Source: an uncultured Gammaproteobacteria bacterium (GTDB lineage Bacteria > Pseudomonadota > Gammaproteobacteria > Steroidobacterales > Woeseiaceae). From it: a stretch of DNA of 64,000 nucleotides. The stretch's first letter is position 1, and every line of letters begins with the position of its first letter. Below, one piece after another: positions 27,699-37,470 of the stretch. Below the pieces are notes generated by a model. The model had not been told where the DNA came from. It saw nothing but the letters and a program-made list of their open reading frames with translations, and searched no databases. The stretch covers positions 62,001-126,000 of the forward strand of contig CALBPI010000058.1 in the NCBI GenBank assembly GCA_937899415.1, read 5' to 3'. Both the position numbers and the translations under genes were made by a program.

Positions 27699-28438
27699 GT
27701 GCTGTAACACTGGAGCGCGCCGGCAACGGCGTGCTCACGCTTACCTTGAACCGACCGGAAGCGCTCAACGCGATCACACCCGATATGCTCGAAGCGCTGG
27801 CGGATGCGCTGGAGGGTGTAACGCCCGACGATCGGGTCATTGTCCTCACCGGCGCCGGTCGCGCCTTCTCCGCGGGCGTCGATCTCAAAGCGCTGGGCGG
27901 GCGCCCGATCCACCAGGGCAAGGTGGGTGACATTCTCGACGTACCTGCGGGTCGAGCACTCGATGCCATGGCGCGAGTGCCGCAGCCCGTGATTGCCAAG
28001 GTGAACGGCCACTGCTTCACGGGCGCGCTCGAACTCGCGCTGGGCTGTGACCTCATCTATGTGGCTGACGAGGCCAAGCTTGGTGATACGCACGCCAAAT
28101 GGGGTGTGCGCCCGACCTGGGGTATGACGCAGCGTCTGCCGCGTCGTGTTCCGATTAACGTCGCACGTGAACTGGCGTTTACGGCACGGAGTTTTACGGC
28201 CGGCGAAGCGGCATCGTGGGGGCTCGCGAATGGCCACGCGCCGGCTGCCGAGCTCGACGCGCTGGTCGACGGCGTCATTTCGCGTATCCTCGCCAACAGC
28301 GCGGACGTCATCGCAGCCTACAAGGACCTCTGGCGACGCACCGAGAGCCTGCCGCTCGCCGAGGGGTTGGCCGTGGAAGCCGCGCGCGACTATGACATTA
28401 GCGATACCAACGACCGACTCGCGGAGTTCATTGCGTGA
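27695..28438 (+). CDS. Enoyl-CoA hydratase/isomerase family protein
   Basis: This 247-aa crotonase-fold protein has [12 protein letters not shown] (oxyanion loop, about 62-73) and [24 protein letters not shown]. Of the two hydratase glutamates, the first is present (Glu in GALELAL) but the second position is His ([11 protein letters not shown] in place of xxPExxxG). Simple water addition is therefore doubtful, and an isomerase or hydrolase variant is possible. The GTG start at 27695 lies in the icmF stop (GTGA), and the stop overlaps the next gene in the same way. It belongs to the icmF operon and may process a branched unsaturated acyl-CoA. Confidence 0.85.
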   Translation: MSAVTLERAGNGVLTLTLNRPEALNAITPDMLEALADALEGVTPDDRVIVLTGAGRAFSAGVDLKALGGRPIHQGKVGDILDVPAGRALDAMARVPQPVIAKVNGHCFTGALELALGCDLIYVADEAKLGDTHAKWGVRPTWGMTQRLPRRVPINVARELAFTARSFTAGEAASWGLANGHAPAAELDALVDGVISRILANSADVIAAYKDLWRRTESLPLAEGLAVEAARDYDISDTNDRLAEFIA

Positions 28439-28902
28439 CCCAGGCCCTGACCCCCGGCGACATGGGGATCCCCAACTACAAAGGCACCTATCTCGATTTT
28501 CTCGATTTTCGGATTATCGAGGCGCGCCCGGGCTTCGTGCGCATGCGTATGCCGATCACCCGGACCCATACCAATACGCTCGACATGGCGCATGGCGGGA
28601 TCATCATGTCAATGCTCGACATTGCCGGGGCGTTTGCCTCGCACGGCGGCGAGCGCGGCGACGAGGTGTCGGTGACCATGACCCAATCGACGCAGTTCAT
28701 GCGCGCGGTACTGGGCGACACGCTGTACGCCGAGGGCCGGCTGACCCGTCGGGCCGGGCGTACCGCGTTCACGCAATCGACGGTGTACGACCCGAGTCAC
28801 GGCGATGACCCGGAGTCGCAAATCTGTGCGACGGCGCAGTGCACATTTTTGATGCGGCCGCGCGATCGCAGCCGTCCTGCCAATGGGGAAAGCAATGAGT
28901 AA
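28435..28902 (+). CDS. PaaI-type hotdog-fold thioesterase
   Basis: This 155-aa single-hotdog protein has the conserved HGGIIMSMLDIAGAFAS stretch after THTNTLDMA, and VTMTQSTQFMRAVLGDTLYAEGRLTRRAGRTAF, all typical of PaaI/YbgC-like acyl-CoA thioesterases. It would release free acid from an intermediate or rescue trapped CoA. The GTG start at 28435 overlaps the preceding crotonase stop (GTGA), and its end overlaps the next SDR gene by 8 nt. It is the third gene of the icmF operon. Confidence 0.86.
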   Translation: MTQALTPGDMGIPNYKGTYLDFLDFRIIEARPGFVRMRMPITRTHTNTLDMAHGGIIMSMLDIAGAFASHGGERGDEVSVTMTQSTQFMRAVLGDTLYAEGRLTRRAGRTAFTQSTVYDPSHGDDPESQICATAQCTFLMRPRDRSRPANGESNE

Positions 28903-29668
28903 TGGTCGGTTTGATCTCACAGGGCGCGTGGCACTGGTCACGGGTGGTGGCTCGGGGCTCGGGCGACAGTTTGCGCTGACGCTGGCCGAGGCGGGCGCCG
29001 ATGTCGTCGTAACGGGTCGGCGTCGTGCGCCGCTAGACGACACGGCTGCCATGATCAGCGACACCTATGGTCGTCGCTCGGCCATCGTTGAAATGGACGT
29101 CACGGACACGGCGTCCGTCGATGCCGGGGTGGCCGCAGCAGCGGAGGCTCTGGGCACGCCGCAGATTGTGATTAACAACGCGGGCATCTCGCGCGAGGCG
29201 TTTGCGTTGCAGATGAGCGACGCGGACTACGACGCCGTCATTGAAACGAACCTGAACGGCGTCTATCGCGTGGCGCGCGCCGCGGGTCGGCTCATGGCAG
29301 AAGGTGGGCAGGGCGGCAGCATCGTCAACATTGCCTCCATTCTCGGGCGTCGCGTGGCGCCCATGTTGGCGGCTTACTCAGCGGCAAAGGCCGGCGTGAT
29401 CCGCCTAACCGAGGCGTTGGCTGTGGAATGGGTACGCTACGGCATTCGGGTCAACGCGATTGCGCCCGGGTTCTTCGTGACGGACATCAACCGGGACTTC
29501 TTTGGTACGCCGCAGTCGGACAAGATGATGCAGCGCGTGCCCATGCGCCGTCCGGGCGAACTGCCCGAGCTGGACGGTGCCGTGCTGCTGCTGTCCAGTG
29601 ACGCGGGCAACTACATGACAGGCACGACCATCACGGTCGACGGTGGTCACAGCATCCAGTCGATGTAG
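28895..29668 (+). CDS. SDR family NAD(P)-dependent oxidoreductase, FabG-like
   Basis: This 257-aa classical short-chain dehydrogenase shows TGGGSGLGRQFALTLAEAGADVVVTGRR, NNAGIS, the catalytic Ser in NIASILGRR, YSAAKAG (Tyr-X3-Lys) and NAIAPGFFVTDIN. It probably oxidises or reduces a hydroxyacyl-CoA made in this pathway. A GGGGAA site 5 nt upstream supports ATG 28895 over ATG 28883. It is the last gene of the icmF-crotonase-thioesterase-SDR operon. The next gene is convergent, 14 nt away, with no obvious terminator. Confidence 0.88.
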   Translation: MSNGRFDLTGRVALVTGGGSGLGRQFALTLAEAGADVVVTGRRRAPLDDTAAMISDTYGRRSAIVEMDVTDTASVDAGVAAAAEALGTPQIVINNAGISREAFALQMSDADYDAVIETNLNGVYRVARAAGRLMAEGGQGGSIVNIASILGRRVAPMLAAYSAAKAGVIRLTEALAVEWVRYGIRVNAIAPGFFVTDINRDFFGTPQSDKMMQRVPMRRPGELPELDGAVLLLSSDAGNYMTGTTITVDGGHSIQSM

Positions 29669-29682
29669 TCAGCGCGCTCGCG

Positions 29683-30945
29683 CTACTGTGCGGGCGTACA
29701 ACCCGGGTAGTCCCCAACACGTTCGCGGAGCCCGGCGCATAAGGCGTCGGCCTCGTCGCGTTCGCCTGCAGCCGCAAGCAGGCGCGCAAGGCGTACGGTG
29801 GCTTCCGGCTCAAATGGCACGTCATTGAGCGCGCGCCGATACCACAGCTCCGCCTCGGCCGGTGCGCCGAGTTGCTCGTGGAGCGCGCCAATTTGCACGC
29901 CCATAGCGACCTGCCACGGTCCGACACGTTGCGGCTCGTAGGCGTAGGCCCGGCCCATGGCGGCATGCGCTTGCTCGAAGTGAGCGAGGGCAGCGGGCAC
30001 GTCGCCCTGCATCGACCGAATTTCTCCGAGATTGATCATGGAGGCCCAGGCATCAGCGTTCAGGCGGATTGCGCGCGCGTACAACTCGGCGCCGCGATCC
30101 AGGTCGCCCTGCGCTGTTGCTGTGAACGCGAGCGCTTTCATCGCGTCGGTATCGTCGGGCGCGTTGCGCACGGCACGCTCAGCCATCGACTCAGCGCGCT
30201 GCAACACCGCCCGCGCCTCGCTCGTGCTGGTCAGCCCGCGATCCAACGCTTCGGACAGAGTGTCGGCGCCGCGCGTGGCGGCATCAGGGCGATCTGGCCA
30301 GCGGACAACACGCTGGACCAGCGCGTTCGCGAGACCGGCCTGTGCACGGATATTGTCGGGGTCGGTGGCCAGTACGCGTTCGTACAAGCTGATGGCCGCC
30401 TCGTTGTCTGCGCGCGTAAACCGCATGTACAGATCATCGGCACGCGAGACTTCGATCGTGGCTCGCTCGGGCGGCGCTGGGCTCTTGGCGGGCCACACAA
30501 TGAACATGGTGACCGCGACCAAGGCGCCGCACAGTGCGGCGAGCGGCCAGGCAAAGCGGCGCGGGGCGTGGCGTTCGTGGTCATCACCAGGTGGCGTTGC
30601 GCGCACCAGCAATCGATAACCGCGTTTGGGAAGGGTCTCGACAAAAGTGGGCGCAGATGCCGAGTCGCCCAAGGCGCGGCGCAGTCTCGATATCGCGCGT
30701 GCCACCGTGTCCTCGCCCACAATGACGTCGGGCCAGAGTGCGGCTTCAATCTCGGAGCGGGGGATGACTTTGCCGCGCGCGGCTACGAGCAGGTCGAGCA
30801 ACGCCATAAGGCGCGGCTCAAGCGCGACAACATCACCGTCCCGGTGCAGACGCCCGGTCTCTGGCTCAACGCGCCACGGGCCTAAACCGTACGATGAGTG
30901 TGATGTCGACGTCTCTGGGGGTGTGTTGATCTTGGTCGAAGTCAC
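29683..30945 (-). CDS. Membrane-anchored winged-helix regulator with TPR periplasmic domain (CadC-like)
   Basis: This 420-aa protein combines an N-terminal OmpR/PhoB-type winged helix (about 20-115, with LEPRLMALLDLLVAARGKVI, DVIVGEDTVARAISRLRRALGD and VETLPKRGYRLL), one transmembrane helix (about 133-150, WPLAALCGALVAVTMFIVW) and a C-terminal array of tetratricopeptide helices. It resembles CadC/ToxR-type one-component regulators that sense outside the inner membrane and act on DNA directly. It is divergent from the S41 peptidase gene, and direct repeats GTCAGG spaced 11 nt lie in the shared intergenic region. The signal is unknown. Confidence 0.87.
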   Translation of the reverse strand: MTSTKINTPPETSTSHSSYGLGPWRVEPETGRLHRDGDVVALEPRLMALLDLLVAARGKVIPRSEIEAALWPDVIVGEDTVARAISRLRRALGDSASAPTFVETLPKRGYRLLVRATPPGDDHERHAPRRFAWPLAALCGALVAVTMFIVWPAKSPAPPERATIEVSRADDLYMRFTRADNEAAISLYERVLATDPDNIRAQAGLANALVQRVVRWPDRPDAATRGADTLSEALDRGLTSTSEARAVLQRAESMAERAVRNAPDDTDAMKALAFTATAQGDLDRGAELYARAIRLNADAWASMINLGEIRSMQGDVPAALAHFEQAHAAMGRAYAYEPQRVGPWQVAMGVQIGALHEQLGAPAEAELWYRRALNDVPFEPEATVRLARLLAAAGERDEADALCAGLRERVGDYPGCTPAQ

Positions 30946-30981
30946 TTTCTAATGCATTCGCAAGGTGTTGTTTTCTATGAT

Positions 30982-30998
30982 GTCAGGGTTTGGTCAGG
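30982..30998. promoter_or_regulatory. Direct repeat GTCAGG-N5-GTCAGG, candidate winged-helix binding site
   Basis: Two identical GTCAGG hexamers (30982-30987 and 30993-30998) are 11 nt apart, one helical turn. OmpR/PhoB-type domains commonly bind such tandem repeats. They lie between the divergent winged-helix regulator and the S41 peptidase gene. The region also holds TATGAT (30976-30981), a -10-like hexamer. Confidence 0.4.
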
Positions 30999-31079
30999 AA
31001 AACAGGACATGAATGACATGGTCGGCGCCGTGCTGGGCAGGCCCACTGTGGTTCACACTGCTGTCACTGGAGCCTGACC

Positions 31080-32552
31080 ATGATCTCACGCTATCGACCA
31101 CGCCTGTTTCTGTACCTGCTGCTGACCGCCGCACTGTCGACGTCCGCTCTTGCTGCCAAGCCCGGCGACAGCCCGCCAACCTACGACGCGCCGAGCATGC
31201 GGGAGGATTTGGCAGCGCTGTACGACGGCCTGCGCAGCGCCCACGTTGCCCTCTTCGCGCACCGCAGCGAAGCCGAGTATGACGCCTTCTATGCCAGGCT
31301 GCAGTCGGAGCTCGACCGCGACTTCAGCCTGTTCGAAGCGGCCGTGTTGTTTCAGCGGTTCGCCGCGTACGGCAACGTGGCACACGCGAGGGTGGAGTTC
31401 CCGAGTGACGTCTACGACGCATATAGAGACTCGGGCGGTCGCAGCTTTCCGATTTACCCGCGGATCGTGGCGGGTCGCAGTTATGTGGGCGACGACCTGT
31501 CCGGTGATTCGCGGATCCAGCCGGGCGACGAGATCCTGACCCTCAACGGCAAGCCCATGTCTGATTGGCTCGATTTCGCGTCGCGCCACATCTCCGCCGA
31601 CACCCCCTACATTGCGCACTCGCTGCTCGAGTTCACATTCCCGCGTTATCTATGGCTCGAACTCGGCGACGTTGAGACGTTTGCGCTGACACTGCGACGC
31701 GACAGCAAGACGATCGAGCTTAAGTTGCGCGCGAGCACGCGTGAGTCGCAACAAGCCGCGGCCGCGGCGGCGCCGGCGCGGTTTGCGATAGACACGAATG
31801 CCCGCGAGTTTCGACTGCTTGATCGCCGCATTGCTTATCTCAAGCCCGGGCCGTTCTACAACGCCGAGAACCCTGCTGCGGCCTGGGAAAACACGAGCTT
31901 CATCGCCTTTGTGGATGCCGCGTTCGAGCAGTTGCTCGCCTCAGACGCGGGTTCGCTGATCATCGATCTCCGACAAAATCCGGGTGGCGACAATTCCTTC
32001 AGCGACGTCATGTTGTCCTGGATCGCGACCGAGCCGTTTCGTTTCTTTGATGCGTTTATCGTGCGCTCGAGCGACGAGGCTGCCGCTTCGAACGCCCGGC
32101 GTATGGAGGCGACGGGCGCCGACGAAAATAGCGTATCCGCCCTGTTCGCCCGGCAATACGAGACCGTGCCGCGCGGTGAGACTTTCGACTTCGATCTCCC
32201 GTACGCGCAGCCGCGCGAAGGGCAGCGCTTTGAAGGCAAGGTTTACGTGCTCGTGAATCGTCACAGTTATTCGAATGCAGTCAACGTTGCCGCGATTATT
32301 CAGGATGCCGGCCTCGGCACCGTCGTCGGCGAAAAGACGTCCGACATGGCCACGACCTACGGGTCCATGGAGACCTTTGCGTTACCCAACACCGACATCA
32401 GCGTCGGCTTTCCGAAGGCGCACATCATTCGCCCATCGGGTGACCGCAGGACGGACGGTGTGACACCGGATTGGGTCATCCCGTCACCGATTGTTGATGA
32501 CGCAGCGGATGCCGTACTGGCGGCGTTGCTGGCGCGTTTGCGGGCCGACTAG
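31080..32552 (+). CDS. Exported S41 family peptidase
   Basis: This 490-aa protein has a signal peptide (about 1-25, RLFLYLLLTAALSTSALA), a helical N-terminal region, a PDZ-like segment (GDDLSGDSRIQPGDEILTLNGKP) and a C-terminal tail-specific protease domain. In the last, LIIDLRQNPGGDNSF and the nucleophile region YVLVNRHSYSNAVNVAAI are diagnostic, with the catalytic Ser in HSYSN. The LPNTDISVGFPKAHI and GVTPDWVI strands close the fold. It probably degrades peptides in the periplasm. A GGAG site lies 7 nt before ATG. It is divergent from the TPR regulator, which may control it, and its stop overlaps the convergent decarboxylase stop by 4 nt. Confidence 0.88.
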   Translation: MISRYRPRLFLYLLLTAALSTSALAAKPGDSPPTYDAPSMREDLAALYDGLRSAHVALFAHRSEAEYDAFYARLQSELDRDFSLFEAAVLFQRFAAYGNVAHARVEFPSDVYDAYRDSGGRSFPIYPRIVAGRSYVGDDLSGDSRIQPGDEILTLNGKPMSDWLDFASRHISADTPYIAHSLLEFTFPRYLWLELGDVETFALTLRRDSKTIELKLRASTRESQQAAAAAAPARFAIDTNAREFRLLDRRIAYLKPGPFYNAENPAAAWENTSFIAFVDAAFEQLLASDAGSLIIDLRQNPGGDNSFSDVMLSWIATEPFRFFDAFIVRSSDEAAASNARRMEATGADENSVSALFARQYETVPRGETFDFDLPYAQPREGQRFEGKVYVLVNRHSYSNAVNVAAIIQDAGLGTVVGEKTSDMATTYGSMETFALPNTDISVGFPKAHIIRPSGDRRTDGVTPDWVIPSPIVDDAADAVLAALLARLRAD

Positions 32553-33940
32553 ACCGCGGCGAGGGCACGTTTGGTGGCGGCGATGGCGCGTTCGACCTCG
32601 TCGTCACCAGTACGCCAGTTGCACAGGCTGACCCGCATGGCCTTTCGACCTTTCCAGGTCGTGCTGCTGAAAAACGCCTCACCCGACGCATTGACGTGGG
32701 CGATGACCTGCTCGGTTCGGTCATCGCCGGCGTCGTCATCGCCGGTAACGGGAAACCGCAACAGCCCTTGATTGAGCTGCGCAGGTGCGATGATCTCTGC
32801 GCCCTGCAGCGCGCCGATGCCAGCGACGATGTTTGCGCAGTGCGCGCAACAGCGGTCCACAATACTCGCAACGCCCGCGCGACCGAGCTCGCTCAATGCG
32901 GCGTAGATCGGGATCGCGCGTGCCCGACGCGACCACTCGGGGTTCCAGTCGATCTCGTCGCGCGCGCCCTCGCCAGGTGCGATGTAACTCGCGCTCTGCG
33001 TCATGGCCGCGCGATGCGCCTCGGCATCGCGGCAGATCATCACGCCGCAGTCGAACGGCGTGTTGAGCCACTTGTGAGCATCAGTTGACCAGCTATCGGC
33101 GAGCTCGATCCCCGCAACGTGGTGGCGCTGTTGACTGCTCACGGTGGCGAACAGCCCGAATGCGCCATCGATGTGAACCCAGGTATCGTGGCGACGGGCT
33201 ATTGGGATCAGCGTGGCAAAAGGGTCGCAGCCACCCACATTGAGATCGGCCGCGTTGAGAACGACGATGGCAGGGCCGCCATGCGCGGCGAGGGCGTGAT
33301 CCAGTTCATCGGGTGACACCGTATCGGCCTGGCTGTCGATGATGTGAAGATTGGCCTGACCAAATCCCAGTAGCCGAACAGCACGGTCGACAGAGGTGTG
33401 CCGGTTGCGGCCCGTGATGACGGCGACACGCGGCGCACCGAACAGACCGTCTTGCTCCACGTCCCAGCCCGCGGTCTTGAGCACCCGGTGGCGTGCTGCC
33501 GCCAACGCTGTCGCGTGCGCCATCTGCGTGCCCGTGGTCAGCGCGAACGAGCTGTCGCCCGGGAGTCCAAACAGCTGCTTGAGCCATTCGCCTGTGCGCT
33601 GCTCGATGACCGACGCGATGGGGCTAACGTGGTAGAGCGCCGCATTCTGGTCCCAGGCGGACACCAGCCAGTCGGCTGCCAGCGCTGCGGGGGTAACGCC
33701 ACCGATCACCCAGCCGAAGAAACGCCCGCCTGCGTTGCCCTGCAGACCACCTTGCGCGCGCTCAATGAGGGATGCGACAACGTCGGTGGCCAACTGGCCC
33801 TGTTCGGGAAGCGGTGCATCGAAACGGGCGTACAGCGAATCGAAACTGGCGGATGCGCCCGCGGACCGGGTACCCAGGCCAGCGAGCCAATCGCGTGCAG
33901 CTGCTTCGGCCAGTGACAGCGCGTCAGATTCGGTCGACAT
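32549..33940 (-). CDS. Group II PLP-dependent decarboxylase (glutamate/aromatic amino acid type)
   Basis: This 463-aa fold-type I PLP enzyme has the N-terminal GRFFGWVIGGVTPAALAADWL, the cofactor-stacking TTGTQMAHATAL region (about 135-146), Asp258 in VHIDGAFG, which binds the pyridine nitrogen, and the Schiff-base Lys290 in STDAHKWLN. The family includes glutamate, tyrosine, aromatic amino acid and 2,4-diaminobutyrate decarboxylases, and substrate cannot be assigned. GGAG lies 7 nt before ATG 33940. It lies 72 nt downstream of no other minus-strand promoter that I can see. The P450 gene further right is on the same strand but downstream in genome order, so the two may be independent. Confidence 0.87.
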   Translation of the reverse strand: MSTESDALSLAEAAARDWLAGLGTRSAGASASFDSLYARFDAPLPEQGQLATDVVASLIERAQGGLQGNAGGRFFGWVIGGVTPAALAADWLVSAWDQNAALYHVSPIASVIEQRTGEWLKQLFGLPGDSSFALTTGTQMAHATALAAARHRVLKTAGWDVEQDGLFGAPRVAVITGRNRHTSVDRAVRLLGFGQANLHIIDSQADTVSPDELDHALAAHGGPAIVVLNAADLNVGGCDPFATLIPIARRHDTWVHIDGAFGLFATVSSQQRHHVAGIELADSWSTDAHKWLNTPFDCGVMICRDAEAHRAAMTQSASYIAPGEGARDEIDWNPEWSRRARAIPIYAALSELGRAGVASIVDRCCAHCANIVAGIGALQGAEIIAPAQLNQGLLRFPVTGDDDAGDDRTEQVIAHVNASGEAFFSSTTWKGRKAMRVSLCNWRTGDDEVERAIAATKRALAAV

Positions 33941-34012
33941 GGAAGGCTCCAGGTTCAGGAGCCCCCAGCATAACGGGCTGCGCGACCGGCACCACCCAAA
34001 TTGCCGCGCGGC

Positions 34013-35398
34013 TTATCCGCGGGGTGTCAGGATCAGCGGGAGACCGTCCTTGGGCTTCGGGATCGGCAGGTGTTGCATGGCATGCGACCGACCGTCGGGC
34101 AGCGCGATGTCGAACTGCATGACCAGCCGGCGCAGCATCACCTTGGCAAGAATGAGTGCGAAGTGCATGCCGATGCACTTATGCGCGCCGCCCCCGTAAG
34201 GACAGTACGCGAACAGGTGGCGTTTGTGCTCGGCGCGCTCGGGCGAGAAACGTTCGGGGTCGAAGCGTTCCGGGTCGGTCCAGATTTCGGGATCGTAGTG
34301 CGCGGCATCGGGCGACACGCCGACCTGAACGTTCGCGGGGATGCGTACGCCCTGGAACTCGAACTCGCGCTGCGTACGTCGCGGGACAAACGGAACCGGG
34401 CCCCACATGCGCAAGGCCTCGTTAAACACCCACTCGGTCTGTGGCAGGGCATCGAGCTGGTCGTAAGCCAGCGGGCCATCGCCCGTGACAGCCGCTTCGG
34501 CGCGCAGGCGCTGCTGCCATTCGGGATGGGCGGCAAGGCCGTAGGCGGCCGTAGTCAGCGAGCTCGTGAGCGTGTCATGCGCGGCCATCATGAGGAAGAT
34601 CATGTGGTCGACAATGTCGTCGTCGGAAAAGCGACGGCCTTCATCGTCCGTCGCATGACACAGACGCGTAAACATGTCCTGGCCCTGGCTTTTTCGACGC
34701 TCGGGAATCTGGGTGCGAAAGAAATCCTGCAGCAACTCGCGACCCTTGAGCCCACGCCAGTAGCCGAGTCCGGGGATGGGAATCCGGATCAGCGCGATGC
34801 TGGCCGCCACGCTGTCGATGAAGGCCGTGTTGAGGCGATCCGCCTCGCTGCCCAGCGCGATGCCCAGGAACGCGACGGCCGCATTGTCGAGCGTGAGCTG
34901 CTTTACAGCCGGGTAGAAGCGGAAGTCGTCGCTGTCGCGCCAGTGTGTGAGCGAGCGCTCAACGACCTCGTCCATGCTGGCCATGTAGTGCTCGAGCGCG
35001 TCGCGTTTGAATGCGGCCTGCATGATCCGACGGTGGAAGCGGTGCTCGTCGAAGTCGAGCAGCATGAGCCCGCGACGGAAGAAGCGACCGATCGTGTGGT
35101 CCCAGCCCTGTTCGCTGGAGAAGTTCTTCTCACGGTCGAGCAGCACAAGCTCGAGGCCCTCGACGCCTGACAGCGACACGGTACGCTGGCCGATGAAGCG
35201 CGTCCGGAACACGGGGCCGTAGGTGTCGCGCATGCGCCGGCTCATGCCGCGCGGGTCGGTCAGGAATTCACGCGCCATGCCGAACCAGGGCAGGCCGTCC
35301 TCGCCCGGGATGTGCATGACATCGGCGTTTGCCGTTGGAACGGGGCGCGTGCCGGCTGCCGCCGGGCCTGCGCTGTCGATCGTGCTCGCGTCGCTCAT
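34013..35398 (-). CDS. Cytochrome P450
   Basis: This 461-aa soluble haem monooxygenase shows the I-helix oxygen-activation motif MMAAHDTLTSS, the ExxR motif EALRM, the PERFDPERFSPERAEHKRHLF meander and the haem-cysteine loop CPYGGGAHKCIGMHFA. In that loop Tyr and His replace the usual Phe and Arg. ATG 35398 starts the conserved region after GAGGG. An in-frame ATG at 35482 lies beyond the putative operator and is rejected. No ferredoxin or reductase gene is adjacent. It is divergent from a TetR gene followed by a beta-oxidation operon, which suggests hydroxylation of an aliphatic or terpenoid/steroid substrate that is then beta-oxidised. The substrate is unknown. Confidence 0.93.
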   Translation of the reverse strand: MSDASTIDSAGPAAAGTRPVPTANADVMHIPGEDGLPWFGMAREFLTDPRGMSRRMRDTYGPVFRTRFIGQRTVSLSGVEGLELVLLDREKNFSSEQGWDHTIGRFFRRGLMLLDFDEHRFHRRIMQAAFKRDALEHYMASMDEVVERSLTHWRDSDDFRFYPAVKQLTLDNAAVAFLGIALGSEADRLNTAFIDSVAASIALIRIPIPGLGYWRGLKGRELLQDFFRTQIPERRKSQGQDMFTRLCHATDDEGRRFSDDDIVDHMIFLMMAAHDTLTSSLTTAAYGLAAHPEWQQRLRAEAAVTGDGPLAYDQLDALPQTEWVFNEALRMWGPVPFVPRRTQREFEFQGVRIPANVQVGVSPDAAHYDPEIWTDPERFDPERFSPERAEHKRHLFAYCPYGGGAHKCIGMHFALILAKVMLRRLVMQFDIALPDGRSHAMQHLPIPKPKDGLPLILTPRG

Positions 35399-35455
35399 GG
35401 CTTCAATCCCTCGCCCTGATGCACTTACCGCAGATTTGCCGAGGTGACAGTACCG

Positions 35456-35478
35456 TACTTGCTTGTTGACAACAAGTA
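35456..35478. promoter_or_regulatory. Inverted repeat between P450 and TetR genes, probable operator
   Basis: CTTGTTG (35462-35468), A, CAACAAG (35470-35476) is a perfect 15-bp inverted repeat. A second pair, TACTTG (35456-35461) and CAAGTA (35473-35478), overlaps it. The site contains a perfect TTGACA (35466-35471), but no -10 at the right distance. Its place between a TetR gene and its divergent P450 neighbour suggests an operator. Confidence 0.65.
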
Positions 35479-35547
35479 TCATTCCGGGCAGGCTGCGTCA
35501 TTGGTTGGGCGCGCCCGACCACACCATCTGACGACGCGGGGCGACGT

Positions 35548-36198
35548 TTGCGAGACAGTGCGAAATCCAGCGCAGGGAGCACGCCGGCTTCCGCCACGGG
35601 TATGACCCAGGCGGAGCGCGCCGCGGCGTCCGATCGCGCCATGATCGATGCCGCCATTGAGCTCATTCTCGAGCGCGGGACGGACGGCACGACGCTTGCT
35701 GCCATTGGCGAGCGCGCGGGCTACAGCCGCGGCCTCGCCACCTATCGCTACGGTTCCAAGTCGGGTCTGTTTCAGGAAGTTTCCAACACCATTCAGCGCC
35801 GTTGGGTGGGATACCTGAAGGCCGCCGTCGAGGACAAGACGGCCATCGACGCGCTCTGCGCGGCCGCGGGCGCTTACTTCAAGTTCGTCACCGATGCGCC
35901 TGAAGACATTCGGGTCCTGCACATTCTGCTCTACGAGGGCGCGGCGCCGAACTCGGATTTGCGCGGCCTTGCGAAGCAGGCCTTTGCGCGCCAGATCACG
36001 GATGCTGAAGCCTGGCTCAAGGACGGCATCGACACCGGTACCGTCCGAGAAGACATTTCACCACGCGATGTCGCGGCGCAGTACGTCGCCCATATCGCGG
36101 GTGTGACTTACATGTGGTTGCTGAATCCGATCGAAATCGATTTCGCAGCCATTCACGAGAATTACACGCGCACCTTGCGCGAGCGGCTCGCGGCCTGA
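35548..36198 (+). CDS. TetR family transcriptional regulator
   Basis: This 216-aa protein has a TetR DNA-binding domain after a disordered N-terminus: [49 protein letters not shown]. The helical C-terminal domain includes [22 protein letters not shown] and is of a kind common next to acyl-CoA and P450 genes. The TTG at 35548 gives the longest reading, and ATG at 35602 (19 residues later) is a realistic alternative, as neither has a strong ribosome site. It stands 46 nt before the thiolase gene and divergent from the P450 gene. It probably controls both through the inverted repeat at 35456-35478. Confidence 0.88.
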   Translation: MRDSAKSSAGSTPASATGMTQAERAAASDRAMIDAAIELILERGTDGTTLAAIGERAGYSRGLATYRYGSKSGLFQEVSNTIQRRWVGYLKAAVEDKTAIDALCAAAGAYFKFVTDAPEDIRVLHILLYEGAAPNSDLRGLAKQAFARQITDAEAWLKDGIDTGTVREDISPRDVAAQYVAHIAGVTYMWLLNPIEIDFAAIHENYTRTLRERLAA

Positions 36199-36244
36199 CC
36201 GGTCGCCGCCACCTCCCGGAAATCACACGTTCAAGGGGAACGAC

Positions 36245-37453
<1,209 letters not shown>

Positions 37454-37470
37454 GGCGCAAGGGGAACACG

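Noticed and set aside
26475-27710. A long open frame on the minus strand opposite icmF (411 codons)
   Set aside because: It lies wholly opposite the conserved mutase domain, has no recognisable motif and no ribosome site, and such mirror frames are common in GC-rich coding DNA.
34001-35170. A 389-codon plus-strand frame opposite the P450 gene
   Set aside because: Composition is that of an antisense shadow (Arg/Val/Glu rich, no domain), and the P450 frame has all family motifs.
35466-35482. Promoter with perfect TTGACA plus TATCAT in the P450/TetR gap
   Set aside because: The two hexamers are only 5 nt apart, and no -10 lies 16-18 nt after TTGACA. The symmetry explains the site better as an operator.
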